From Tanypteryx hageni (Eukaryota; Arthropoda; Insecta; Odonata; Petaluridae): 64,000 bases of DNA. Below the pieces are notes generated by a model. It saw only the letters and a program-made list of their open reading frames with translations. It searched no databases and was not told the DNA's origin. The DNA lies in contig CM054120.1 in assembly GCA_028673005.1 (NCBI GenBank), forward strand, positions 58,340,057 through 58,404,056, read 5' to 3'. A program made the position numbers and the translations under genes. Shown one piece after another: positions 50,006 to 63,075 of the stretch. Every line of letters starts with the position of its first letter. Position 1 is the stretch's first letter.

Positions 50006-51025
50006 ATGGATAAACAAAATAAACCCAAGTGCAATGGTGTACTACTAAAAGGAGCACCACAGCGCAATCCAAACCACGAAAAAGCAGTGGACAATAAACC
50101 TGACACAAAGAATCCGAATCACTTATCCGCAGAGGGGAAAGGTATGTAGAAATTGAGAATAAGGAAATTTAATGCCTTGACCGAGATCGAACTCGTGTGA
50201 TCCGCTTGTATGTTTGGTATACTATCACTGAACTATCTTGGAGAACGAAGTGAGTCGACGACTTAAAAGTATCCAAATATTAGCGCGAAAAGCGCCTGTT
50301 AAAAACATTTATTGCGAAAAAATTCCTAAAATGAAATTTTGCTTTTTAAGATATCAGAATCAACAATTCTTGCAGAACATTCAACGTTTGTCGAGTCTCC
50401 TAAGAGACCCGGCGCGACGTGCGGGACAGTCGGGCGGATACCCGGGCCGTCCAGGTCTCGGGGTCGCTATCACGATCATCTACCTTTGCATTACATGCAA
50501 GTGAACAAATATTGGATACCAATTTACAACGCGGAACAGGCTATAATCCCGATATCATTCCTTTTATTTTTAATTTAAGTAGTTTTTACAGACTGTATAA
50601 TTTATTATCATGTACTCATATCTCAAATAACTTTTACGGAGGGAGGCGATGGAGTGTTATCTCTCCCGGGGACACAAAATTCCTCGAGTTGCACGTGTTC
50701 TAGAATTGGAAAACGCTGATTTAGTTTTGAATTTATTTCTATATGCAACATTACTGGATTAAAATTTTTTAATTGAATACCAATCGTGATGCATGAAAAT
50801 AAAGAAGTTGAAATCACTTTTAGGTACTTGGAATCATTTGTAGAAATCCAACCATAGGCTCTATTATTCATTATTTAAATGGTTTACATGGAGATTTTAG
50901 TAACCCTATGTGCCATATATCGATTTCTATACTTTAATTTTTCTTTATCTATTTGTTGTGCAGATATCAATCAGCCAGAGGTGGCCAAGGAGGTCAAAGC
51001 AAAACAACCTCTAACCCGCAAATGA
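50006..51025 (+). CDS. Array gene copy 7, intact, K48N variant
   Basis: Exon 2 is 50006-50141, exon 3 50964-51025. It has the same sequence as copy 5 and is the second member of the 7913-bp duplication. Confidence 0.6.
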
Positions 51026-54000
51026 AGCTACTGCTCCAATAATGAAGCTCTTATAAAGGTTCCCTGATGTAGTTTATTGTGAAAAAAGTTAAATAAAATG
51101 TTTTTAAACAGTTATAAGCTCTTTTCTTATTTCAATCTAGTAAATTCTATCGATAATACTTATTACGCGCGAAAATATTTACTCGCGGTCTTCGGCGTAT
51201 TTTTATTTGCATCATAAATGGAAATATTAACATCGAAGATAGTTGAAATTTGAATTAAAAACGTTTAAAAGAATCTTATATCTTCTATTGATAGCTTCCG
51301 ATTTTTTAATAACTGGCTACGAGTGTCAGTTTCAGGGTCAATATGCTTGGAGACTTTACCGAATATTGTAAAAAGGCTTTCGTATAAATTCTCATGGAGA
51401 ACGATGAATATATCTAGATTTCTCAACTGAAAAAAGATATAAAGTATAAAAGTTTTATAATTTTAATGTCGGTATGCATGCAACGCCTCCGTGTTCAATA
51501 AGAAAATACTTTTTTCCATAAATATTTGACGGCAGAATACCAGCCGCTTAAACGGGAGAAGTATACCGAGGAAATCGGTTGATAGGAACTATCCCGATTC
51601 AGGTAAAAAGCTTAAAAGGTAAATCCTAATAATAATAGGCGAATATATCTTACATTCTCAAACGAAGATAATCTGATGTGGCAGCCACATGAGCCGCTTT
51701 TGGGTGTTTTCACTCCTTTGTAGTCATTCCTACGCTTGGTTCAGTCGCACTGAGAACGAGGTACACATTCTCACCCCTTTGTTTTCATCCCCTTCTCCTT
51801 CAGTATTTCCTCCTCCCTGACATTTTGCATTGGTGACGTCGAAATAGAACAGTTTGCCCTCATTAGTTCCAATACGTCCATCGTGTGGAAACTTCATTCG
51901 AGTGGTGTGCGTCTTTTAGAGTTTAACCTTAAATACCACTATGCCATGTAATCACAGTAACACTACTACCTATTGAAAATTCACCCCAGTGCGTTTGGTC
52001 TAATTTTATAAATATGAAATCTAATTATCATTCTTAAATAAAATAGAATGCCGTTAACATTACATTTTTATTAATTCAAATACATCTGAAAAACGCGCTA
52101 AAGATCAAAATAACTCATATTTGGTCTTTTATACTACAAAAGACTAAGTTAAGTGAGAAATAATAAAATAGCATTATAAGTTACTTGCAATTGTTACAAA
52201 TTGTGCTTCTATGATGGCCACATATCAAATTGATGCAGATGGATCATCTGATGCTGAACTTTTTATCTGCATTTCGTGGCCAAAGCTTACATCTCCCTTG
52301 TTTGGCAGCCTATGAATGGCCTACATTTATAGTACTGACCAAAGATACCGACCTTTCATTAAGTAGAATGGTTTTACCTACCCCTTCCTTATAACTACTA
52401 TATATTACTTAGGGCATTATTTTGTTTTCATAATGACATATTATACGGTTCGCTTGCGTTAATTAAAATTTGACCTTTGATGAAAAATATTACGCTAACA
52501 CTACATTGTGTGAAAATTCACCCGAGGGATTGCATTTTGGATATTTGCTGAAGAAAATTTTAAAAAGAAATACTTCAGAAAGGTAAATCTTGGCCTTAAC
52601 TGAGAATACTTAAAATCAGAACTGCGGGAAGCATGGTGAAGGTAGGTATGGAAGAGGGAGCTGAGGGAGGGTGGGGGGAGAGAGAAAAGATAGAGGGAGA
52701 GAGGAAAGATGGAGGGAAAGATAAAGGATGGAAGGCGTGGGGGAGGAAGGTTGGAGAGGAGATGAAGGAGGGAGAAAGGATTGGCGGACGGAAAAGAGAA
52801 AAGGAGGGTCGAGGGAATCTTCAGATAATGTTGTGTGTTTATCCGAGCACTAGTGTTCAGTGTGGACTTCACTGCGGATTTTTATCACGTCTTTGGCATC
52901 TAAAAGGTTTGTCACATTTTTTCCTAGTAGAAAGTGCTTTATTTCTCTCGCAATAATATCTGTTCATCTTTCCATTGCGTCTATATCCTGAGAGCGATTA
53001 GAGATCGACGTATCTGTCCTGTGTACGGAATAGAAAAAAGTTTGGCTTCGGTTCTAATACAGGTTCCACAATGATACTTAGTCGCGGTGAATCGTACTTT
53101 TTCTTCCGCACTTACACTGGCTAATAAGGAACGAATATATATTCCATTTAAATAGCAAGTTTACATTGATTATTCGCGCATTTGACAGTGCAGTTTTTAT
53201 AGAGTGAAATCCCCCTAACGACGAATACCCTTAGGGGGATATTCATGGCCAAGAGATGTATTTAAGCTTCCCGTTGTAAAATTTCCTAAAACGGGTCCTA
53301 TTAAATAAGTGCGTACTCCGATATTTGATACGCGATTTATTAATCTTAAAGATTACATTAACTTACAATAAGGTGGAATCGGTTCTTTGGTATAATAATA
53401 TAAAGTTGTATTCAAAATTAGTAATTGGTACTTGTAGGAATTATAGCATTTTCGACGCTGTGAAATGATTTACGCTACTCTAACAAGTTCGATAATCAGA
53501 GATTTAGCAGCACGAATTGCACTTCATTACTAGTTTCTCTGCTCCTTATTCCAACTTCGTCTAACGGCACGCTTTGCTCGCCCATTTTTTATTAAATTAA
53601 TTTATATTTCATTCATGAATTTAATAGGTAGGTATTTGAGTTATAAAACACACCTTCACTTATTCAAATTTATTTCTTCGTTTCAAATACAGTGGCATAC
53701 TATTAATGTGACAATTACAATAAACAAAATATTCAAAATAAGATCTGCTTCTTGAATTCCGCGGATGATTGCAATAGACAGTTGATAACCATAAACAGTG
53801 ATAGTAATAAGCTGCACCTAATGTATAAATCAATCTTCTTTTTACTTCATTCGCTTTTTTATAGTTTTAAGTGTTTCGGGTGTGCGGAATGTCGTTTTTT
53901 GATAATATATTCTAATAGGAATATGTGTCTTTTGGTCTGTATTTTATTGTATTATGTAGATGCTTCTTAATGATACTTCTAAATGTTTGATTTTATCAAT

Positions 54001-54032
54001 TGCATATTTTTTTCTGAAATTTTAGTATCGTC

Positions 54033-55052
54033 ATGGATAAACAAAATAAACCCAAGTGCAATGGTGTACCACTAAAAGGAGCACCACAGCGCAATCCAAA
54101 CCACGAAAAAGCAGTGGACAATAAACCTGACACAAAGAATCCGAATCACTTATCCGCAGAGGGGAAAGGTATGTAGAAATTGAGAATAAGGAAATTTAAT
54201 GCCTTGACAGAGATCGAACTCGTGTGATCCGCTTGTATGATTGGTATACTATCACTGAACTATCTTGGAGAACGAAGTGAGTCGACGACTTAAAAGTATC
54301 CAAATATTAGCGCGAAAAGCGCCTGTTAAAAACATTTATTGCGAAAAAATTCCTAAAATGAAATTTTGCTTTTTAAGATATCAGAATCAACAATTCTTGC
54401 AGAACATTCAACGTTTGTCGAGTCTCCTAAGAGACCCGGCGCGACGTGCGGGACAGCCAGGAGGATACCCGGGCCGTCCAGGTCTCGGGGTCGCTAACAC
54501 GATCATCTACCTTTGCATTACTTGCAAGTGAACAAATATTGGATACCAATTTACAACGCGGAACAGGCTATAATCCCGATATCATCCCTTTTATTTTTAA
54601 GTTAAGTAGTTTTTACAGACTGTATAATTTATTATCATGTACTCATATCTCAAATAACTTTTACGGAGGGAGGCGATGGAGTGTTATCTCTCCCGGGGAC
54701 ACAAAATTCCTCGAGTTGCACGTGTTCTAGAATTGGAAAACGCTGATTTAGTTTTGAATTTATTTCTATATGCAACATTACTGTATTAAAATTTTTTAAT
54801 TGTATACCAATCGTGATGCATGAAAATAAAGAAGTTGAAATCACTTTTAGGTACTTGGAATCATTTGTAGAAATCCAACCATAGGATATATTATTCATTA
54901 TTTAAATGGTTTACATGGAGATTTTAGTAACCCTATGTGCCATATATCGATTTCTATACCTTAATTTTTCTTTATCTATTTGTTGTGCAGATATCAAGCA
55001 GCCAGAGGTGGCCAAGGAGGTCAAAGCAAAACAACCTCTAACCCGCAAATGA
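54033..55052 (+). CDS. Array gene copy 8, intact, L13P variant
   Basis: Exon 2 is 54033-54168, exon 3 54991-55052. It has the same sequence as copy 6, again through the 7913-bp duplication. The initiator-like TCAGTGTGG recurs at A 52859. Confidence 0.6.
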
Positions 55053-58045
55053 AGCTACTGCTCCAATAATGAAGCTCTTATAAAGGTTCCCTGATGTAGT
55101 TTATTGTGAAAAAAGTTAAATAAAATGTTTTTAAACAGTTATAAGCTCTTTTCTTATTTCAATCTAGTAAATTCTATCGATAATACTTATTACGCGCGAA
55201 AATATTTACTCGCGGTCTTCGGCGTATTTTTATTTGCATCATAAATGGAAATATTAACATCGAAGGTAGTTGAAATTTGAATTAAAAACGTTTAAAAGAA
55301 TCTTATATCTTCTATTGATAGCTTCCGATTTTTTAATAACTGGCTACGAGTGTCAGTTTCAGGGTCAATATGCTTGGAGACTTTACCGAATATTGTAAAA
55401 AGGCTTTCGTATAAATTCTCATGGAGAACGATGAATATATCTAGATTTCTCAACTGAAAAAAGATATAAAGTATAAAAGTTTTATAATTTTAATGTCGGT
55501 ATGCATGCAACGCCTCCGTGTTCAATAAGCAAATACTTTTTTCCATAAATATTTGACGGCAGAATACCAGCCGCTTAAACGGGAGAAGTATACCGAGGAA
55601 ATCGGTTGATAGGAACTATCCCGATTCAGGTAAAAAGCTTAAAAGGTAAATCCTAATAATAATAGGCGAATATATCTTACATTCTCAAACGAAGATAATC
55701 TGATGTGGCAACCACATGAGCCGCTTTTGGGTGTTTTCACTGCTTTGTAGTCATTCCTACGCTTGGTTAAGTCGCACTGAGAACGAGGTACACATTCTCA
55801 CCCCTTTTTTTTCATCCCCTTCTCCTTCAGTATTTCCTCCTCCCTGACATTTTGCATTGGTGAAGTCGAAATAGAACAGTTTGCCCTCATTAGTTCCAAT
55901 ACGTCCATCGTGTGGAAACTTCATTCGAGTGGTGTGCGTCTTTTAGAGTTTAACCTTAAATACCACTATGCCATGTAATCACAGTACCGCTACAACCTAT
56001 TGAAAATTCACCCCAGTGCGTTTGGTCTAATTTTATTCATATGAAATCTAATTATCATTTTTAAATAAAATAGAAGGCCATTAACTTTACATTTTTATTA
56101 ATTCAAATACATCTGAAAAACGCGCTAAAGATCAAAATAACTCATATTTGGTCTTTTATACTGCAAAAGACTAAGTTAAGTGAAAAATACTAAAATAGCA
56201 TTAAAAGCTACTTGCAATTGTTACAAATTGTGCTTCTATGATGGCCACATATCAAATTGATGCAGATGGATCATCTGATGCTGAACTTTTTATCTGCATT
56301 TCGTGGCCAAAGCTTACATCTCCCTTGTTTGGCAGCCTATGAATGGCCTACATTTATAGTACTGACCTTTCATTAAGTAGAATGGTTTTACCTAACCCTT
56401 CCTTATAACTACGATATATTACTTAGTGCATTATTTTGTTTTCATAATGACATATTATACGGTTCGCTTGCGTTAATTAAAATTTGACCTTTGATGAAAA
56501 ATATTACGCTAACACTACATTGTGTGAAAATTCACCCGAGGGATTGCATTTTGGATATTTGCTGAAGAAAATTTTAAAAAGAAATACTTCAGAAAGGTAA
56601 ATCTTGGCCTTAACTGAGAATACTTAAAATCAGAACTGCGGGAAGCATGGTGAAGGTAGGTATGGAAGAGGGAGCTGAGGGAGGGAGGGGGGAGAGAGAA
56701 AGGATAGAGGGAGAGAGGAAGGATGGAGGGAAAGATAAAGGATGGAAGGCGTGGGGGAGGAAGGTTGGAGAGAAGATGAAGGAGGGAGAGAGGATTGGCG
56801 GACGGAAAAGAGAAAAGGAGGGTCGAGGGAATCTTCAGATAATGTTGTGTGTTTCCCCGAGCACTAGTGTGCAGTGTGGACTTCACTGCAGATTTTTATC
56901 ACGTCTTTGGCATCTAAAAGGTTTGTCACATTTTTTCCTAGTAGAAAGTGCTTTATTTCTCTCGCAATAATATCTGTTCATCTTTCCATTGCGTCTATAT
57001 CCTGAGAGCGATTAGATATCGACGTATCTGTCCTGTGTACGGAATAGAAAAAAGTTTGGCTTCGGTTCTAATACGGGTTCCATAATGATACTTAGTCGCG
57101 GTGAATCGTACTTTTTCTTCCGCACTTACACTGGCTGATAAGGAACGAATATATATTCCATTTAAATAGCAAGTTTACATTGATTATTCGCGCATTCGAC
57201 AGTGCAGTTTTTATAGAGTGAAATCCCCCTAACGACGAATACCCTTAGGGGGATATTTATGGCGAAGAGATGTATTTAAGCTTCCCGTTGTAAAATTTCC
57301 TAGAACGGGTCCAATTAAATAAGTGCGTACTCCGATGTTTGATACGCGATTTTTAATCTTAAAGATTACATTAACTTGCAATAAGGTGGAATCGGTTCTT
57401 TGGAATAATATTATAAAGTTGTATTCAAAATTAGTAATTGGTACTTGTAGGAATTATAGCATTTTCGACGCTGTGAAATGATTTACGCTACTCTAACAAG
57501 TTCGATAATCAGAGATTTAGCAGCACGAATTGCACTTCATTACTAGTTTCTCTGCTCCTTATTCCAACTTCGTCTAACGGCACGCTTTGCTCGCCCATTT
57601 TTTATTAAATTAATTTATATTTCATTCATGAATTTAATAGGTAGGTATTTGAGTTATAAAACACACCTTCACTTATTCAAATTTATTTCTTCGTTTCAAA
57701 TACAGTGGCATACTATTAATGTGACAATTACAATAAACAAAATATTCAAAATAAGATCTGCTTCTTGAATTCCGCGGATGATTGCAATAGACAGTTGATA
57801 ACCATAAACAGTGATAGTAATAAGCTGCACCTAATGTATAAATCAATCTTCTTTTTACTTCATTCGCTTTTTTATAGTTTTAAGTGTTTCGGGTGTGCGG
57901 AATGTCGTTTTTTGATAATATATTCTAATAGGAATATGTGTCTTTTGGTCTGTATTTTATTGTATTATGTAGATGCTTTTTAATGATACTTCTAAATGTT
58001 TGATTTTATCAATTGCATATTTTTTTCTGAAATTTTAGTATCGTC

Positions 58046-59063
58046 ATGGATAAACAAATAAACCCAAGTGCAATGGTGTACCACTAAAAGGAGCACCACT
58101 GCGCAATCCAAACCACGAAAAAGCAGTGGACAATAAACCTGACACAAAGAATCCGAATCACTTATCCGCAGAGGGGAAAGGTATGTAGAAATTGAGAATA
58201 AGGAAATTTAATGCCTTGACCGAGATCGAACTCGTGTGATCCGCTTGTATGATTGGTATACTATCACTGAACTATCTTGGAGAACGAAGTGAGTCGACGA
58301 CTTAAAAGTATCCAAATATTAGCGCGAAAAGCGCCTGTTAAAAACATTTATTGCGAAAAAATTCCTAAAATGAAATTTTGCTTTTTAAGATATCAGAATC
58401 AACAATTCTTGCAGAACATTCAACGTTTGTCGAGTCTCCTAAGAGACCCGGCGCGACGTGCGGGACAGCCGGGCGGATACCCGGGCCGTCCAGGTCTCGG
58501 GGTCGCTATCACGATCATCTACCTTTGCATTACTTGCAAGTGAACAAATATTGGATACCAATTTACAACGCGGAACAGGCTATAATCCCGATATCATTCC
58601 TTTTATTTTTAATTTAAGTAGTTTTTACAGACTGTATAATTTATTATCATGTACTCATATCTCAAATAACTTTTACGGAGGGAGGCGATGGAGTGTTATC
58701 TCTCCCGGGAACACAAAATTCCTCGAGTTGCACGTGTTCTAGAATTGGAAAACGCTGATTTAGTTTTGAATTTATTTCTATATGCAACATTACCGGATTA
58801 AAATTTTTTAATTGAATACCAATCGTGATGCATGAAAATAAAGAAGTTGAAATCACTTTTAGGTACTTGGAATCATTTGTAGAAATCCAACCATAGGCTC
58901 TATTATTCATTATTTAAATGGTTTACATGGAGTTTTTAGTAACCCTATGTGCCATATATCGATTTCTATATTTTAATTTTTCTTTATCGATTTGTTGTGC
59001 AGATATCAAGCAGCCAGAGGTGGCCAAGGGGTCAAAGCAAAACAACCTCTAACCCGCAAATGA
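58046..59063 (+). pseudogene. Array gene copy 9, frameshifted in exons 2 and 3
   Basis: One A is missing after the fourth codon (CAAATAAAC for CAAAATAAAC), so translation ends after MDKQINPSAMVYH. Exon 2 is 58046-58180 (135 nt). Exon 3 starts at 59003 and carries the same one-base loss (AAGGGGTC) as copy 0. It also has CAG-to-CTG at codon 19. Splice sites remain intact. Confidence 0.75.
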
Positions 59064-62056
59064 AGCTACTGCTCCAATAATGAAGCTCTTATAAAGGTTC
59101 CCTGATGTAGTTTATTGTGAAAAAAGTTAAATAAAATGTTTTTAAACTCTTATAAGCTCTTTTCTTATTTCAATCTAGTAAATTCGATCGATAATACTTA
59201 TTACGCGCGAAAATATTTACTCGCGGTCTTCGGCGTATTTTTATTTGCATCATAAATGGAAATATTAACATCGAAGATAGTTGAAATTTGAATTAAAAAC
59301 GTCTAAAAGAATCTTATATCTTCTATTGATAGCTTCCGATTTTTTAATAACTGGCTACGAGTGTCAGTTTCAGGGTCAATATGCTTGGAGACTTTACCGA
59401 ATATTGTAAAAAGGCTTTCGTATAAATTCTCATGGAGAACGATGAATATATCTAGATTTCTCAACTGAAAAAAGATATAAAGTATAAAAGTTTTATAATT
59501 TTAATGTCGGTATGCATGCAACGCCTCCGTGTTCAATAAGCAAATACTTTTTTTCATAAATATTTGACGGCAGAATACCAGCCGCTTAAACGGGAGAAGT
59601 ATACCGAGGAAATCGGTTGATAGGAACTATCCCGATTCAGGTAAAAAGCTTAAAAGGTAAATCCTAATAATAATAGGCGAATATATCTTACATTCTCAAA
59701 CGAAGATAATCTGATGTGGCAACCACATGAGCCGCTTTTGGGTGTTTTCACTGCTTTGTAGTCATTCCTACGCTTGGTTAAGTCGCACTGAGAACGAGGT
59801 ACACATTCTCACCCCTTTGTTTTCATCCCCTTCTCCTTCAGTATTTCCTCCTCCCTGACATTTTGCACTGGTGACGTCGAAATAGAACAGTTTGCCCTCA
59901 TAAGTTCCAATACGTCCATCGTGTGGAAACTTCATTCGAGTGGTGTGCGTCTTTTAGAGTTTAACCTTAAATACCACTATGCCATGTAATCACAGTAACA
60001 CTACTACCTATTGAAAATTCACCCAAGTGCGTTTGGTCTAATTTTATTCATATGAAATCTAATTATCATTTTTAAATAAAATAGAAGGCCATTAACTTTA
60101 CATTTTTATTAATTCAAATACATCTGAAAAACGCGCTAAAGATCAAAATAACTCATATTTGGTCTTTTATACTGCAAAAGACTAAGTTAAGTGAAAAATA
60201 CTAAAATAGCATTAAAAGCTACTTGCAATTGTTACAAATTGTGCTTCTATGATGGCCACATATCAAATTGATGCAGATGGATCATCTGATGCTGAACTTT
60301 TTATCTGCATTTCGTGGCCAAAGCTTACATCTCCCTTGTTTGGCAGCCTATGAATGGCCTACATTTATAGTACTGACCTTTCATTAAGTAGAATGGTTTT
60401 ACCTAACCCTTCCTTATAACTACGATATATTACTTAGTGCATTATTTTGTTTTCATAATGACATATTATACGGTTCGCTTGCGTTAATTAAAATTTGACC
60501 TTTGATGAAAAATATTACGCTAACACTACATTGTGTGAAAATTCACCCGAGGGATTGCATTTTGGATATTTGCTGAAGAAAATTTTAAAAAGAAATACTT
60601 CAGAAAGGTAAATCTTGGCCTTAACTGAGAATACTTAAAATCAGAACTGCGGGAAGCATGGTGAAGGTAGGTATGGAAGAGGGAGCTGAGGGAGGGAGGG
60701 GGGAGAGAGAAAGGATAGAGGGAGAGAGGAAGGATGGAGGGAAAGATAAAGGATGGAAGGCGTGGGGGAGGAAGGTTGGAGAGAAGATGAAGGAGGGAGA
60801 GAGGATTGGCGGACGGAAAAGAGAAAAGGAGGGTCGAGGGAATCTTCAGATAATGTTGTGTGTTTCCCCGAGCACTAGTGTGCAGTGTGGACTTCACTGC
60901 AGATTTTTATCACGTCTTTGGCATCTAAAAGGTTTGTCACATTTTTTCCTAGTAGAAAGTGCTTTATTTCTCTCGCAATAATATCTGTTCATCTTTCCAT
61001 TGCGTCTATATCCTGAGAGCGATTAGATATCGACGTATCTGTCCTGTGTACGGAATAGAAAAAAGTTTGGCTTCGGTTCTAATACGGGTTCCATAATGAT
61101 ACTTAGTCGCGGTGAATCGTACTTTTTCTTCCGCACTTACACTGGCTGATAAGGAACGAATATATATTCCATTTAAATAGCAAGTTTACATTGATTATTC
61201 GCGCATTCGACAGTGCAGTTTTTATAGAGTGAAATCCCCCTAACGACGAATACCCTTAGGGGGATATTTATGGCGAAGAGATGTATTTAAGCTTCCCGTT
61301 GTAAAATTTCCTAGAACGGGTCCAATTAAATAAGTGCGTACTCCGATGTTTGATACGCGATTTTTAATCTTAAAGATTACATTAACTTGCAATAAGGTGG
61401 AATCGGTTCTTTGGAATAATATTATAAAGTTGTATTCAAAATTAGTAATTGGTACTTGTAGGAATTATAGCATTTTCGACGCTGTGAAATGATTTACGCT
61501 ACTCTAACAAGTTCGATAATCAGAGATTTAGCAGCACGAATTGCACTTCATTACTAGTTTCTCTGCTCCTTATTCCAACTTCGTCTAACGGCACGCTTTG
61601 CTCGCCCATTTTTTATTAAATTAATTTATATTTCATTCATGAATTTAATAGGTAGGTATTTGAGTTATAAAACACACCTTCACTTATTCAAATTTATTTC
61701 TTCGTTTCAAATACAGTGGCATACTATTAATGTGACAATTACAATAAACAAAATATTCAAAATAAGATCTGCTTCTTGAATTCCGCGGATGATTGCAATA
61801 GACAGTTGATAACCATAAACAGTGATAGTAATAAGCTGCACCTAATGTATAAATCAATCTTCTTTTTACTTCATTCGCTTTTTTATAGTTTTAAGTGTTT
61901 CGGGTGTGCGGAATGTCGTTTTTTGATAATATATTCTAATAGGAATATGTGTCTTTTGGTCTGTATTTTATTGTATTATGTAGATGCTTTTTAATGATAC
62001 TTCTAAATGTTTGATTTTATCAATTGCATATTTTTTTCTGAAATTTTAGTATCGTC

Positions 62057-63075
62057 ATGGATAAACAAATAAACCCAAGTGCAATGGTGTACCACTAAAA
62101 GGAGCACCACTGCGCAATCCAAACCACGAAAAAGCAGTGGACAATAAACCTGACACAAAGAATCCGAATCACTTATCCGCAGAGGGGAAAGGTATGTAGA
62201 AATTGAGAATAAGGAAATTTAATGCCTTGACCGAGATCGAACTCGTGTGATCCGCTTGTATGATTGGTATACTATCACTGAACTATCTTGGAGAACGAAG
62301 TGAGTCGACGACTTAAAAGTATCCAAATATTAGCGCGAAAAGCGCCTGTTAAAAACATTTATTGCGAAAAAATTCCTAAAATGAAATTTTGCTTTTTAAG
62401 ATATCAGAATCAACAATTCTTGCAGAACATTCAACGTTTGTCGAGTCTCCTAAGAGACCCGGCGCGACGTGCGGGACAGCCGGGCGGATACCCGGGCCGT
62501 CCAGGTCTCGGGGTCGCTATCACGATCATCTACCTTTGCATTACTTGCAAGTGAACAAATATTGGATACCAATTTACAACGCGGAACAGGCTATAATCCC
62601 GATATCATTCCTTTTATTTTTAATTTAAGTAGTTTTTACAGACTGTATAATTTATTATCATGTACTCATATCTCAAATAACTTTTACGGAGGGAGGCGAT
62701 GGAGTGTTATCTCTCCCGGGAACACAAAATTCCTCGAGTTGCACGTGTTCTAGAATTGGAAAACGCTGATTTAGTTTTGAATTTATTTCTATATGCAACA
62801 TTACCGGATTAAAATTTTTTAATTGAATACCAATCGTGATGCATGAAAATAAAGAAGTTGAAATCACTTTTAGGTACTTGGAATCATTTGTAGAAATCCA
62901 ACCATAGGCTCTATTATTCATTATTTAAATGGTTTACATGGAGTTTTTAGTAACCCTATGTGCCATATATCGATTTCTATATTTTAATTTTTCTTTATCG
63001 ATTTGTTGTGCAGATATCAAGCAGCCAGAGGTGGCCAAGGAGGTCAAAGCAAAACAACCTCTAACCCGCAAATGA
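62057..63075 (+). pseudogene. Array gene copy 10, frameshifted in exon 2 only
   Basis: Exon 2 (62057-62191) has the same missing A as copy 9, so the reading frame stops after 13 codons. Exon 3 (63014-63075) is intact, unlike copy 9, so the two broken neighbours differ by one restored or independently retained base. Sequence after the gene shares variants with copy 0 at the left end of the array. Confidence 0.75.

Larger units (their letters stand above)
40640..56465 (+). repeat. Tandem 7913-bp higher-order repeat (two copies of a short+long unit pair)
   Basis: The pair of units carrying copies 5 and 6 reappears 7913 bp downstream as copies 7 and 8, with all private variants kept. Examples are MYKKIFF-type bases at 41880 and 49800, K48N in copies 5 and 7, L13P in copies 6 and 8, and the 13-bp insertion at about 44428 and 52341. 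I saw no difference in the stretches I compared. The left breakpoint lies near 40640/48553, where the preceding sequences differ. Confidence 0.8.
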
